Shown: piece after piece, positions 33,103 to 46,089 of the stretch
Position numbering within the stretch: the first letter of the stretch is position 1
Layout: each line of letters begins with the position of its first letter
Notes under the pieces: generated by a model
Databases searched by the model: none
Told to the model about the DNA's origin: nothing
What the model saw: only the letters and a program-made list of their open reading frames with translations
Source of the DNA: Bugula neritina
Lineage: Eukaryota; Bryozoa; Gymnolaemata; Cheilostomatida; Bugulidae
Direction of reading: 5' to 3'
Length of the DNA: 64,000 nt
NCBI GenBank assembly: GCA_964035545.1
Contig: OZ037772.1
Coordinates: 4,077,538-4,141,537 of the forward strand
Program-made: the position numbers and the translations under genes

Positions 33103-35394
33103 CAGCAAAGAAGCAGCAACAGCATTATCGACGATAAGAAGAGCAATCAACAATCAGAAGAGCCGTTAATAATCGAAAGAGTCATAGTATATTTAGTTAT
33201 GTGTGAAATAATTTAGAAACTCAAATATCTAATTGAATTCAATCCAATCAATTTCGGACTAAGAAGTTTCATTGTAAATAACTTGATTTATTTTTCTTGT
33301 GATGTACTAATTTTTATTATTGTTTGTTTTATTACTGTATAACTTGTACTTGGAGAAGATATCATTGAATTGAAAATTTACTTTGAAGTCGTATAAATTA
33401 CATTTGAAGGAATATTGTTGACATTGGAATTTATTGAGATACGTAGGTTGTTTAAGGAAAATGTCTTGAAATTGTTTGACCTTTTAAGTTACACCAAATT
33501 TATGTTTAACGGGCTTATCAATTTTTGTTGCCAGTATATTATACGCTGCGGGATTTCAAAGGGTCGCTAGGATATACATATATGTGTTGATTTTATTTCT
33601 TTTGGGTTTGGTTATTATAATAGTTTTTCTTGTCTTATAATTTTGTTTCCATATCATTATCAAATAGATATTTTAAAACGCATGCAAAATCCATAGTTTT
33701 ATTCATTTCTGGAGAGGCAGGTCCTAAATTTGTCTTACGAAATATATAACCTGAGTGCATATCATTACACAACACACATAGAACCACACATATTTTTTAT
33801 ACATAAATAATATTGCCAAACCAAACCATTAATAAACATTTGTCGAGCAGAGATAACTCCTATATTTTTATTCTACAGTTATTGGATTGCAGACACTAAT
33901 TTCAAAGCAAAATCATTCATTAGGCAAAAATTTATTTTCATTCAAGTGATAAATAAATATATATACACATATTTCAATAGGCTTATAAACTATAACCATT
34001 AAAAATTATTAAAATTATATATATAAAATTAGTTTATTTTATTTTTGTTCGACAAAACTTTCATCAGTGATAATTTGACACTAACTAATAAGCTTCAAGT
34101 AAAGAGCAAGTATTGCTATAAAAATCAGTATACACCATCTAAATTATTAAAATTGATATTAAAAAGAATAATACAAATGCCATAAATAGTTGTCAAAATA
34201 CTACAATAACAATAATTACCTTGGAAAACCATCCAGGAATGGAGCTTATAACTTTGATGTTAATGTAGTAGGTATTTATTCTCTACTACGATAATATTGA
34301 TTTTAATGCAACAAAAAATTTAACAAAGAAGTTACTCAGCAGTTTATGCTACATGTTAGCTGACTGAAAGTGTAGCATAGAATGAGAGCTGAGAGTAAAA
34401 TATACCTCAATGAATGAATCATTTCCGGAAGCTGATGGTGTAAAAAACTATTTATATAACTTAGTCATAGTGATATCATACACATGAGGAAATCATGTTG
34501 ACTTTCGAGTGCAAGTTTGTCATAGCCATAAAAGCAAAACAGCTACATATACGTGACTAATGCAATGGTTTTCTAATTATAGGCACGTTGGGAAATTTTG
34601 TTTGTTTTGATGAGAGCAAGAAATTTCACTGGCATTCCGATTAATTACATAGCATATTATAGGACTAGGCAGATGTATATGCTGTAGAATGATTTTTGGA
34701 CCTTTCAATCAGCATATGAAAAACTGTAGTCAAAAAACAAGTGATCATAAAAATTTATTTTATATGAATAAAAAGTGACTAAAATGCAAACAATTATTTT
34801 GAAATAATACTTGCATAGACTTGCGTGCTATACTAATTACAAGTATAAGCTAAATAACAAAAGAAAATTATATATATACTAACAGTTTTTGAAGTAGAAT
34901 TTGTGACAACGATTTATAAAACGAAATAGTATAAGTTCGACAATCTTGCAGCACCTTGAAACACAAAGTGTAAAGATGCATGCGTCAGTATACAGAGTTT
35001 GTTGATGTAAAGTTGTTATATCAAAGTTTTGCTATACATGGGCTGACAGTTAAGCAGCCACCTACAAATAATTATATATATGTGACCTAACACTACAAAA
35101 CCAGGCTATCTAGGTAAAATTACAGATTGATAATAACTATAAAATTATATATATATAAGTGTTAAAATATCATTGAAAAAACTTGGTAAAACTTCTGTTT
35201 GACAAATATGATTCAATTTTTGATGAATGCTTTCGAAAATATTTTTAGAAAGTTTAGATTATTAATTATTAATAACATGAACAGTAACGCTTTTAACCTT
35301 TTCAAAAAAATCGCAAGAGAGGCAATTGCTAATACACAAAAAGAAAACAAGAATAATGTTGCTGAAAAATAAGTTTATACAACAGTGTTTAAAT

Positions 35395-36020
35395 TAGGCC
35401 ATAATAAAGTATAATAATATGAGAGGTAATAATGGCACAGTTAATAATATAATGCCACAAGAAATAATGGCACATGCAGGTGGTAATATGAGGACACAGG
35501 TGATAATGTCACAGGTAAGAAGGGCACACAGCAAAAAGTAGGAAAACATGGCACACTTATGTTCAATTTTTCCAAACACCCATTCTCACCCTTATACCCT
35601 AATACTGAAAATGTGCCATTCTTACCTATTTTTCCACTTGTGCCATAACTACCTGTATGTGCCATTTTAACCATAGACACCACCCACAATGCATCGATTA
35701 GAAAAGATTTCAAATAACCCTTCATTGCTGAATTATTATGAACCAACTCAATACAATCCTCCTGTAATTCTTCTGGAATCTTTTTAACAAAACGTTGCAA
35801 TTTTTCACATGTCAAGCTAAGAATCTAGCTCCTTCTTTTTGAGAGGTAGCTAAGAGAAATTTCGTTAAAACTCTATCAAGAGTTCATAGAGATGCTCAGA
35901 ACTTTTTTTGAAAACTTATCTGGAACAGGTGGTGTCTGGTAAAAATAGCACGGGTAAAATGGCACAGGTAGTAGTGGCACAAATGGAAAACTAGGTAAAA
36001 ATGGCACATTTTCAATATTG
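35395..36020. repeat. Degenerate GGCACA-containing repeats
   Basis: Words such as AATGGCACAGGTAATAATGG and close variants recur at 35395-35560, 35615-35680 (partly inverted) and 35935-36010. The 124-codon minus-strand frame at 35441-35815 is partly made of them. Confidence 0.6.
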
Positions 36021-36525
36021 AAGTTGGATATTTAGGGTTTTGAGTTCAGAATGGGGGGGGGTTTTAGAGGTATGGCTTTTGGGAAAATTTTACCATCAGT
36101 GTGCGATTTTTACCTAAAATTGGAACAGGTTCTTCTCCTATAACAGTTCATTGAGTGTGGAGAAAGACACCACAATTTTGAAAAATACACAACCACTTTA
36201 GTGTAACTTTAGAAACACTGACGCTGCTATGAAAAGCAATGATATATGATGATTGCACTCCTGCATGTTTAGGTTCAGATTATTTAGAGTAGCAAATATA
36301 TTTACAAGGTATATGTAGTATGCAGTTTATAGAGATTGACTATTGCATGGCTGCTAAAAGGTGGCCTGTTATGTTTAGCAAACTTTTTGACTTCTATTTG
36401 GAAGTAGCACAGAAAGCAGTATAAGGGTAAAGTAATTAATAAACGCATTCATGTCAAAGTAAACTGAGATTGCAAAATATAGTTTGGTTAAATAAGGGAG
36501 CTAAGATGAAGGTTTATATAGATAT

Positions 36526-36830
36526 TGTTATGATTTTCAGAATTAGGGTCGATGTGCAACCAAGAGAGTCTACTTATTGCTAGAGAACTTCACCAGGCTA
36601 AGTCGAGTTAATACAGTTATATTTTAAGTACAAGGATACATAATAAAAATGATACAGAAACAGTTAGTAATTTACACATCTATTTAATCTACTGCACTAT
36701 CCTCAACTGACTAGTAGCGCGAAGCTAATTACTGCTACTAACTAACAGCCTCGCTAATTGGCTGTACATTGTTCCGGGTCAATACGCGACCCCGCGTATT
36801 GTGCTGCAGGTAGCTCCACGAGCCACCACA
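36526..36830 (-). mobile_element. Solo LTR of the same gypsy family, older copy
   Basis: The reverse complement matches the LTRs at 3058 and 10200 over the full length, including the TG...CA ends, but with many substitutions. ATAT at 36522-36525 is repeated at 36831-36834, a 4-bp target duplication as for the full element. The hairpin stem is kept by a compensating change (A-T to G-C). It probably arose by LTR-LTR recombination. Confidence 0.93.
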
Positions 36831-38199
36831 ATATAATTATTATACACCTATATAACATGTAACTTGCAAGAGCCCAAAAAGCCTTCATCAAACTTTGTGA
36901 ATTTTTCAAATTTCAAATTCTTCCCCTAAAATGTCCAAATTTTCCCCTAGGAGGAATTTCCTCCAGGTTGGGAACCACTGAACTAAAAGAAATCATGTTA
37001 ACATGAATATTACCAACTGCATGCATCACTAGTTACAAGACTGTTGGGTTACAATATTTGTAAGCTGAAGAGCTATTAATAGAGATGATGGTAATACAGT
37101 ATAACTCAGTCAGCTTATTATCATGAGTTAGTCACTGCTAATATGCTATGCTATGGCTAACAGTCACATAGCTACTAACAAATAATTCTACTATTTATTA
37201 TGACTATTATGACATCTATGCTGAAGAAGTAAAATGCGCCTTTAAACAACACATCATATTTTGTGTAAAAAAGTGTTTAAATACAGTACTCAATTTTCAG
37301 TGTTCGAAATTTATTTTTTTGTTTCAAACGTTTATAAAATACAAATCAAAAGATTTTTCAACAATTATTAGTAAATTATGCTAAAGAACTAATGTTGACT
37401 TGTTGAGTAAGTTAGCAAGAGAAGTAACTCCCGATTAACATGATTAAACAGTCACAATAACATTTCTCAAAGATTATAGCCTAAAGTTGTGTAGCTTCAA
37501 GATAAAATTTCTAATTCAAATATTTTCTTTAAATAAACGCATGCTGTTTCAAAGTCAATAAATCAAATCAACAATTTTTCTTCAAATAATTTATGCGGCT
37601 TAAAAATTAAATGATTAATTCAAACAAAATTTCCTCAAACAAGTTTTTGCTGCTTTTAAAGAAAACTAATACACTTGTTAGTCTAAATAACAAAAGAGGT
37701 TAAGAATATCCTTAACATAAAATTGTAACATTACTTACTGCAGCCAGTCTATATTATCGATATTTGTATCAATTAGTCAGTTTTCTAGACGTCCCCCCTA
37801 ATATAATTATTACTGCTGCTATATCTTCTATGCTCCAATCGTCTTTAGCTGCCTTTATCTTCTTTTATATCTTCATTCTTCATTTATCATTCATCCTTTT
37901 TCTATTTTCAGAAATTCGGCTCCTTTTGTACCAAATCTTTGTACAAATCATTAATTGTACAGCAATCCTTAATCTAAAAAATAACTTTAAAACTATAATA
38001 TGATAAAATGTATCACCCGATGCTCACGTGTTGACCTTAATTGTAACAGGCTGATCAATGTCAAAAAATGTATTAGGTGTTTGAAACATTATATCATCTA
38101 TATGTTGGTGTAAACAAATATTTACACATATCACAGGATAGTTAAGGGCAACCTTTTAGCTGCAACTGCCTTGCTGAGGTTTGCATTGTAATCATATAA

Positions 38200-38560
38200 G
38201 AATTCAGTACCAGTAAAATAAAATCTCACCTAATTGAGCTAGAGTCAAAATTTAAAAACTATGTTGTAGATCTTCTTTTTCTCCAGTGTAAGTTTTTTGG
38301 AAATTTCAATTTTCATTTTTTTTGCGAAGTTATAGACAAAAAACTGCCGAATTTTGGCCAATTTTGCCTGAAAAGCTGACTTTTCAGTACCAGTAAAATA
38401 TCTCAGCAGCAAAGCATGATATCTGAATAAAAATTGCACTGCTGGAATCCTGAGATATTTCTCCAGTGTAAGTTTTTTTCTTTTTTCAATAACTCTGCTA
38501 GATTGCTCATAAATTGGTGATTTATACACTGAAAATGCCATATTTTCTCATAAGAAACTA
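38200..38560. repeat. Two diverged direct repeats of about 180 bp
   Basis: TTCAGTACCAGTAAAATA occurs at about 38203 and 38383, and TTCTCCAGTGTAAGTTTTTT at about 38279 and 38459, so a unit of roughly 180 bp is present twice. The 98-codon minus-strand frame here (KKLTLEK twice) is a by-product. Confidence 0.75.
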
Positions 38561-39104
38561 GCAGCGCGCAGCACTTCACGCTTCACTGAGCACGTAGGGA
38601 TGAGAAGATATTGGCGCCTACATAATAATTACAGGCTAGCTAGCTGGCAGGCTATAATGAATAGCTTGCTTTGTACTTTGTTTATGTAGCACCAATAATG
38701 GAATGTTGATAGATAACGCAGCCCTAACGAAGGTTGCTGCTTATTGGTTGTAGTTTAATCTTAGGCTAAACAATTACAAGTAGGCAACACGCATGCCACC
38801 CGCAGAGCAATATTATTCAAGAACCCGAACTACATTTTGAGAGAAATTTATGATATTCTTAGTGAGGATGCCCTTAACTATCCTGTGATGTGTATCTCTA
38901 TTTATGAACAGCATCTGCTATATGTTTCAGCTTTTTTATTCATTCCCATTTGTTCATCAATTACGGTTTTACTTTACGTCAATATTACAAATTTCAACAC
39001 GTGATCATGGCATGTGGTGCTATCCTAACACACAATTATTTATCTAAAAGCCACACTACTAAATAATACTATTTGCATTATCTAAAGAAGCTATAAACCA
39101 TGTG

Positions 39105-39193
<89 letters not shown>
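39105..39193. repeat. (AT)n microsatellite
   Basis: About 89 bases of AT dinucleotides. Confidence 0.97.
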
Positions 39194-39196
<3 letters not shown>

Positions 39197-40560
39197 ATGC
39201 ATTAAGCAATTTCTATGCAAGACCAAAATATCTAACTTACTCAAAACTTGTACATTTGAACTTTTAATTTCACTCAATTATTGGGCCTCATGCATCATAA
39301 AACTTTTGAATGTGTTTTATATTCTTTCTTGAATGTTGTAGATAAACTGTAGTCTACATACCGTGATGGAGCAGATATAAGAATTTATAATTGCGTCAAC
39401 CCGTTGCAGCAGCCATTTTACTGGAAATCTCAAACAAACCTTAGCATCGCCAAAGCCATATTTTAGCGAGCTGACAGAATATCTCAGAGACATAACTTGT
39501 AAAGTACAGAAGTAAGAATTAAACACAAAGGACAGTATATGTATAATCATGCCTTCCATCAAGGATATAGCTTTTTTAAAGGATTTTCTGAGAATAATGA
39601 TACAAATATTAACACTTCAAGCTTAACAACTTATGACATAACGGTTACATTGAATATTATTTTCTAGATATCATATTCGTCTGTGTTTTAGTACTGCCAA
39701 GGTTATCACTCAGCACTAAATGGACAAAATTGCTTCTTTTAATTAAGAGACTATGCCGGAGAAAGGCCATTATATATGAATTGGATAAAGAAACTAGTAA
39801 ATTATTCAGTGTTATAATTAAACTTTGAACGAGCTTTGCTCTGATTGGTTTTTTCTGACTTATCGTAGTATATATCTATATCCAGCCAGGGTTTTGTGCC
39901 TACATGGTAATGTACACGTTCTATGATAAGAGTAATTGAATGCAAATATAAATGAACATAATTTTTCTGATTTTAGTCTAGTTATGTTATAAGCATTAGA
40001 TAACTTGTTTTTGAGACAGCGGGGTGAGAGCTTTGTAAAAAATTTAGCCTAATTAGAATTTCTGTAATAGATAAACCTTACTAGCTCCTTAACAATTCAA
40101 TTAAAGTTGAATGAAAATATACCTCAAATTACCAGTTCAAAGTAAAAGACTTTGAAGGCTAATAACTTACTACGAAGATTTTAACCAAATAACAAGAGAC
40201 TAAATCCAAAATCAATTTATAATTATTCTTAGCATATGACAAGTATGAATGTTACAGCTGCTCTTGTACAATGTACTTGTACAGCTCTTACTCATCCTAG
40301 TATGTTTAACTGGCATAGCATCCTTGTCTTTCTAGGAACTCGGTACATCATTGGAGTGCAGAGGTCATCTCCAACAAAAGACTTTGAATTAGAGTGGATA
40401 AATAAAAGTAAGCCCTTGTAATGTTTTTCAACTCTAATTAAAGTTCCCAAAATGTTATTGTTGGTAAGTTTCAGGCTCAAGAATAATCTTGTATTTTCTT
40501 ATTAAAGAACAAAAAGAGAAAAAAAAGACAAATAAGGGTCCTGAGTCGCAAAAACCAAAA

Positions 40561-40746
40561 GATAGCTATTCCAGAAGTGTGGACATGTTCAAAAGTTTCA
40601 AATTTGGGGAAGGAGAATCTAAAGAGGTTCACAAGGATGTCTTAGAAAAATTTGACAACTTTTGTAAAAAGACCTTCAAGAAAATAATCAAGAGACATCA
40701 ACTGCTATCAATAGATGAGTATGTCACCAACTTACATTGTTTATGA
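40561..40746 (+). pseudogene. gag fragment of a second gypsy family (copy 1)
   Basis: Encodes DMFKSFKFGEGESKEV, EKFDNFCKK and IIKRHQLLSIDEYVTNLH, the same capsid segment found at 41617, 44516 and 45384 and typical of K02A2.6-like gypsy gag. It lacks the 5' part (QWSCFKEEF) and the nucleocapsid. A GTATGT donor-like site lies at 40720, so it may have been recruited as an exon, but the phase to the next exon does not fit. Confidence 0.6.
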
Positions 40747-40816
40747 GCTTGATAGAGATAAAACTTCACTCAATACCAGAGACGTATTTTTAAATATTGT
40801 TTTTTTGTGTTTGCAG

Positions 40817-41055
40817 GTGAAAGACCATTTCCATGTGATGTCTGTGGCAAGGCTTTCAAGCGCAGACACCATCTTGCAGAGCACAGGCAACTACACACCA
40901 GAGAAAAACTCTTTCAGTGGTCTGGTAAGAAGTTTACTCACTCCGGTTCCTATATTCAACATCGGAATTACACAAACAAATGTGACAAAGTTAAAAGTGT
41001 AACATTTGATGCCAATAGAAGTCTGCCTATAGTAGTAGATGCTACTTTATCATAG
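40817..41055 (+). pseudogene. ZEB-like C2H2 zinc-finger exon with a damaged second finger
   Basis: After a TTTGCAG acceptor the exon reads GERPFPCDVCGKAFKRRHHL AEH, one intact finger (C-x2-C-x12-H-x3-H). It then runs KKFTHSGSYIQHRNYTNKC, which matches the last finger of ZEB/zfh-1 proteins (GKRFSHSGSYSQHM). In that last finger both N-terminal zinc-binding Cys are missing (FQWSGKKF) and two residues are lost. The frame ends at 41055. The family match is from memory. Zinc-finger transcription factors bind DNA; this copy would have one working finger at most. Confidence 0.55.
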
Positions 41056-41127
41056 ATTGTTGGCTCACAAGAGTTTCTCATCTTAAGCATTAAAGTAGGC
41101 ATTATTTGTGTGAATTTTATCCAAGTT

Positions 41128-41456
41128 ATCATGTAGTTTTCTTATCATACGATACAACTCATCAGGATCTGGTAGTAGAGAAACATAAAAAATATATTTT
41201 AATTTAGGAGGAAAAACTGAGAATAAGTAACCAAAACCGAAGATGAGGTCTAGCCGTATATTAAGAAAATTCTCACAACAAAGTAATTAGCAAAGAAGGG
41301 TCAGAGGTCAAGCATACACCAAATCTAGCAAAGTTATTATCTTCAACAGCCTCTCAATGAAACCATGCCATGCCTAGTTCACCTCATAGCAACACACCAC
41401 TGACAGGGTGGGGTGGGGGAGCATGACTAGCAGAGACTTAGCAATTATAAACTAGG
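41128..41456 (+). repeat. Dispersed repeat, copy 1 (about 328 bp)
   Basis: Nearly identical to 54581-54904 in the same orientation (for example CTTATCATACGATACAACTC near the start and GCATGACTAGCAGAGACTTA at the end). No terminal repeats or coding capacity seen. Confidence 0.85.
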
Positions 41457-41616
41457 TCAGGGGGCACTTTACAAAAACACAGAACCAGAAAGCAAGTCAG
41501 GAAACTGACAGTGCCTTCCTCCTATCAAAAAGGGAGACAACCAACTACTAACCAAAAAAATACTTAAACGGACACTTGATCTAAATTTTTCAAAATAAAA
41601 AATAGTTGTTGTAAAC

Positions 41617-42090
41617 ATGGCAACTGCACAAGATGGTGCAGAGTTGTCCACCCAATGGTCCTGCTTCAAGGAAGAGTTCAACTATTCTTTAATAGCCTCA
41701 GAAAAATCTGATGAAGAGGATAAAATAAAAATGGCCATTCTAATGCAGACCATTAGACCGAGAGGTGTAGACATATTCAAAAGTTTCAAGTTTGGGAAAG
41801 GAGAATCTAAAGATGTTTACAAGGATGTTCTATATAGGAAAATTTGACAACTTTTGTAAAAAGATCTCCAACAAAATAATTAAAAGACATCAACTGCTAT
41901 CGACAAAACAGGAATGCTTATCAATAGATGAGTAGGTCACCAACTTACATAGGATCGCCAGAAAATGTGACCTTGGTGACATGTATGATGTCTATTTTAT
42001 GCAGGCCTTTTTTCTTGGCAACAAGAAGTATAATACGTGCAAAATTTTTAAGTTGATGCAGATTAAAAGAACTTATTTATGGGTTAAATA
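41617..42090 (+). pseudogene. gag fragment of the second gypsy family (copy 2)
   Basis: The ATG at 41617 opens MATAQDGAELSTQWSCFKEE and continues through EDKIKMAILMQTIRPRGVDI and FKSFKFGKGESKDVYKDVL to a stop at 41845. Further gag sequence follows in other frames up to about 42020 (KFDNFC, HQLLS, HRIARKCDLGDMYD). It is thus frame-shifted and ends before the nucleocapsid. The segment from about 41530 to 42685 is duplicated at 44426-45383. Confidence 0.75.
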
Positions 42091-42268
42091 ACAAGCAATT
42101 GATTTAAGCTTTTTCAAATATAAGGTTATTTCAATGATAGTAAAATGAATTTTACGTAAAATATAATATATTGTACGAAAATAAACAAATAGCAGCTAAC
42201 TGGGAAGGAAGCATTTAACTGAGATGATAACATGTTATGTTACATCACCTTATTGTGTATGATTTTAG

Positions 42269-43418
42269 TATTAAGAACTTTTCTTGGACCACCTACTACC
42301 ACAACCAGTTTACCAACTAGTCAAGAAGCAAATAATGGAGATAATCGAGAAGGTGCTTAATAAAAAAATTGTATATTTGGCGATAACCTCTAAATTTGTG
42401 ATAGCTGTCATTATATTATCATACTTGCAAAAACATAATATTCAATTTTATCTATAAATAATAGTACAATAAAGTATGCTGCACATATATAGTATCATGA
42501 TTATATTAGCTAAGAATGTACCTGTGGTATTGTTTAGAGTTTACAGCTTTGACATCAAAGGGGCTTTACTGATTTACATTTGTTTGATCAATGAATCGGA
42601 GCACTTACTATCATGCAGTCCAAATTTCTGTTCTGCATGCATCTTCAAATGAGATTTAAATGTTCAATTAGAATTACTTATTTAATGTTTTGTTTATTTT
42701 TAGTTAGCAATGTTGAAAATATTGGAGAGGTATCATGCAGTTCAACAAGCCATGGAAGGTTTGTGTTGACACTTTGAAAATGTTTTATGGTTACAATTGG
42801 CATAACATACAATTACTTTAATGTGACACGATGATTGTATTGAATTATCAGTATGACAAGACACTTTTATCTATAATATTTTTCCTGTTTTAAAGTACAA
42901 GAAATAGATGGAAATAACAGCTCCAGCGCCGGACCAGCTTATCCTATTGAAGCACTCAAGAAAGACATATAGAAGGTGCTTAGTAATGTACCATAATCAA
43001 ATTTCTGTATTTATACAAGTTTTCAGCCAAAGAGTTGCAATCACATGTTCTCCTGTAGTTTTCAGAACAAAAGGATGCTTTTGTTGAGCAGAGTCTTGAG
43101 CTTGGTGACTTGACAAAATTGCTTTGGTCTTAGATAAGTCACAAAAGCATTTATTTGTAGTTAATCTGAATACTAATATAAGACAGTTATAAACTAGATC
43201 TTAGTTTTAGGTCATATATAGTATGAAATTTTACAGACATGAAGAAACAACTAAAGGAGGTGCTGGATGGGCAGAAAAAACTGATGGCTATAATCACTGA
43301 TAGCCATAGTGGCAAAGACAATATAACTGAGCAGCTGGAGGAGCCGCTAAAAACAATACAAGAGTTTGAATCTCTTGAAGAACTTCTCCAATCCTCAAGA
43401 GAAAAACGTTCTGCTCTG
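42269..43418 (+). CDS. Exons of an unknown protein, last one DUF4806-like
   Basis: Exon-like segments with good acceptors and donors: 42269-42352 (LGPPTTTTSLPTSQEANNGD), 42704-42758 (NVENIGEVSCSSTSHG), about 42896-42975 (EIDGNNSSSAGPAYPIEALK) and 43237-43418. The last encodes MKKQLKEVLDGQKKLMAIIT and LEEPLKTIQEFESLEELL, a pattern I associate with DUF4806 proteins (P-x-T-xx-EF-xx-LE-xx-L). No DNA- or protein-level function is known to me. Phases between the segments do not all agree, and an in-frame TAG follows the 42975 segment, so the gene may be broken or incomplete. Confidence 0.4.
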
Positions 43419-44515
43419 GTACATAGTATATACTAATATATAATATAGATTGTATAGCTAGTTTATAGACTTTTGGTGTATAACATGCAACATATAACAT
43501 CCTGGCGTAGTTGATATTAGAATACAATTTCTAGTGAACTGTAGATTTTCAAGCTATAAAATGTGTTTCTCTTATGGAATGTTTCTCATTAAAGTGTTAG
43601 AAAAAAATATTTGCCCCACTGCAATAACACATTGAATGTATTCATGTAAATTCATGCTATGAAATATAGGTGCATTATTGTTGTAGACAAAGTTTCTTTT
43701 CCAACTGGGGGAAAGAAACTGCGCAGATATGGTGAAAAGAGTTGCTAATATTAATTTGTTTTAAAAATGTTTGGCTATTTTATCTTTTAACTTAAACATG
43801 CAATACAGTCTGTATTTTGGGAGATAATATAATATTGAAATAAAATCTGTATCAAAACTTATCAAATCTCTGGGGCTGCATCAGCAGTTAAAATAGTTGT
43901 TGAGTTGTTGAGTTTAGAATAATTGCTCATCTACAAATTTACTGCGTTCACTAAGTTTTACTTTCTAATTATATTTTAGAAGCTCTGCTGAAAAGTAAAT
44001 AAATAAAGAAATAGATATAGAGATTGAACTATCGCTATTTTTGCGGCAGTGCCCTGATTAACTGGGAGGAGATAAGTATAAAAAGACAAGTTTGCAAGAT
44101 GAGGTAAAGCTATACGATTATTGCAGCTATAGGGAGACTTATACTGCTTGAACTGACTCGTATTAAAAAATGGCTATAAATACTAAACTAAAATTAATAG
44201 TTTTAGGTTGTACTGCACATTCAATTTGCTACTTTATTTATGCTTCATTTTGACCATGGCGCTGAAGCTGCAGCAGGGTATATACTATTTTTTGATCAAA
44301 TGTAAATAAGTAATCTTTCGAAATTTGTCTAGCTATAGCACCAGAATGTAATCAATAATGAATATTAACATTTCCCAGTGAAAAAATATCTTCAAAGTGT
44401 TTTTTTAGCCCTAAAATAAAAAATAGGAGACAACCAACTACTAACCAAAAAAATACTTAAACGGACACTTCATCTAAATTTGTCAAGATAAAAAATAGTT
44501 GTTGTAAACATGCGG

Positions 44516-44775
44516 CAACTGCACAAGATGGTGCAGAGTTGTCCACCCAATGGTCCTGCTTCAAGGAAGAGTTCAACTGTTATCTAATAGCCTCAGAAAA
44601 ATCTGATAAAGAGGATAAAATAAAAATGGCCATTCTAATGCGGACCATTAGACCGAGAGGTGTAGACATAGTTCAACTATTATCAACAAATATCTCTTTA
44701 AACAACAAGAAGTATAATACGTGCAAAATTTTTAAGTTGATGCAGATTAAAAGAATTTATTTATGGGTTAAATAA
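44516..44775 (+). pseudogene. gag fragment of the second gypsy family (copy 3)
   Basis: Copy of the 5' part of 41617-42090 with two extra bases right after the ATG (frame shift) and an internal deletion that removes the FKSFKFG segment; it then rejoins the shared 3' flank (AACAAGAAGTATAATACGTG). Clearly dead. Confidence 0.75.
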
Positions 44776-45383
44776 CAAGCAATTGATTTAAGCTTTTTCA
44801 AATATAAGTATATTTCAATGATAGTAAAATGAATTTTACGTAAAATATATATTGTACGAAAATAAACAAATAGCATCTAACTGGGAAGGAAGCATCTAAC
44901 TGAGATGATAACATGTTATGTTACATCACCTTATTGTGTATGATTTTAGTATCAAGAACTTTTCCTGGACCACCTATACTAACCAACTAACCAACTAACC
45001 ACCACAACCAGTTTACCAACTAGTCAAGAAGCAAATTATGGAGATAATCCAGAAGGTGCCTAATAAAAAAATTGTATATTTGGCGATAACCTCTAAATTT
45101 GTGATAGCTGTCATTATATTATCATACTTGCAAAAACATAATATTCAATTTTATCTATAAATAATAGTACAATAAAGTATGCTGCACTATAGTATCATGA
45201 TTATATTAGCTAAGAATGTACCTGATGTGGTATTGCTTAGAGTTTACAGCTTTGACATCAAAGGGGCTTTACTAATTTACATTTGTTTGATCAATGAATC
45301 GTAGCACTTACTATCATGCAGTTCAAATTTCTGTTCTGCATGCATCTTCAAATGAGATTTAAATGTTCAATTAGAATTACTGA

Positions 45384-46089
45384 TAAGGAGGATAAAATAA
45401 AAATGGCCATTCTAATGTGGACCATTAGACCCAGAGGTGTAGACATATTCAAAAGTTTCAAGTTTGGGGAAGGAGAATATAAAGATGTTTACAAGGATAT
45501 CCTATATAGGAAAATTTGACAACTTTTGTAAAATGACCTCTAACAAAATAATCAAAAGACATCAACTGCTATCGACAAAATAGGAATGCTTATCAATAGA
45601 TGAGTATATGTCACCAACTTACATAGGATCGCCAGAAAATGTGACCTTGGTGACATGTATATGATGATTTTTTTATGCAGGCCTTTCTTCTTGGCATCAA
45701 CGACACGAACAACTTTGGAGAAAATTGTTCGAGGAGTCAGAAAGCATAGACCTCAAAAAAGCTATTAAAAGTGCAAAGTGGCTGAGAGCTCTCAGAGTAA
45801 TATGAAGACTATCAAAGTGGAAGGAGAATCAATTCATACACTTGGTCTCAAGGCCACTAAAGCAAACAAAAGTGTCAAACTGTACTTACGCACAACTGAC
45901 AAGGAAGCGAATAATCCTGCCAAGTCTAACTGTGGAAACTGTGGCAACTCTCATCCTCCCGAAAATGCTTACGGTAAACAGTGTAGAAACTGCAAGAAAT
46001 CCAACCACTTCAGAGCAGTCTGCAGATCCAGGAAAATTGGCAGAATAAATGCAGTCACTGGACACATAGCTAAAACATTAAAGCTTTAA
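45384..46089 (+). pseudogene. gag fragment of the second gypsy family (copy 4) with two CCHC knuckles
   Basis: Starts inside gag (DKEDKIKMAILMWTIRPRG), is frame-shifted and interrupted near 45519, and ends with an open segment 45778-46089. That segment has two zinc knuckles: C-x2-C-x3-H (CGNCGNSHPPENAYGKQC) and C-x2-C-x4-H-x4-C (CRNCKKSNHFRAVC). The double knuckle is typical of K02A2.6-like gypsy gag. No pol follows. Confidence 0.75.

Larger units (their letters stand above)
30205..36525. other. AT-rich intergenic DNA
   Basis: No gene recognised over 6.3 kb. Contents noted separately: an AT dinucleotide run, a TATAAAAGG promoter-like site in a less AT-rich island, and degenerate GGCACA-rich repeats. 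An 84-codon minus-strand frame at 30707-30961 and others lack domains. Confidence 0.5.
36835..40230. other. AT-rich intergenic DNA
   Basis: No gene recognised. It includes the direct duplication at 38200-38560 and an (AT)n run. Short frames at 37764-38003 and 39317-39562 lack domains. Confidence 0.5.

Noticed and set aside
35441-35815. 124-codon minus-strand frame with a Gly-rich middle resembling collagen
   Set aside because: The Gly residues come from the degenerate GGCACA repeats and not from a regular Gly-X-Y pattern. The N-terminal half (EKLQRFVKKIPEELQED) could be a real exon, but nothing supports it.
38245-38541. 98-codon minus-strand Lys-rich frame
   Set aside because: It spans the two diverged 180-bp direct repeats, and its repeated KKLTLEK follows from that duplication.
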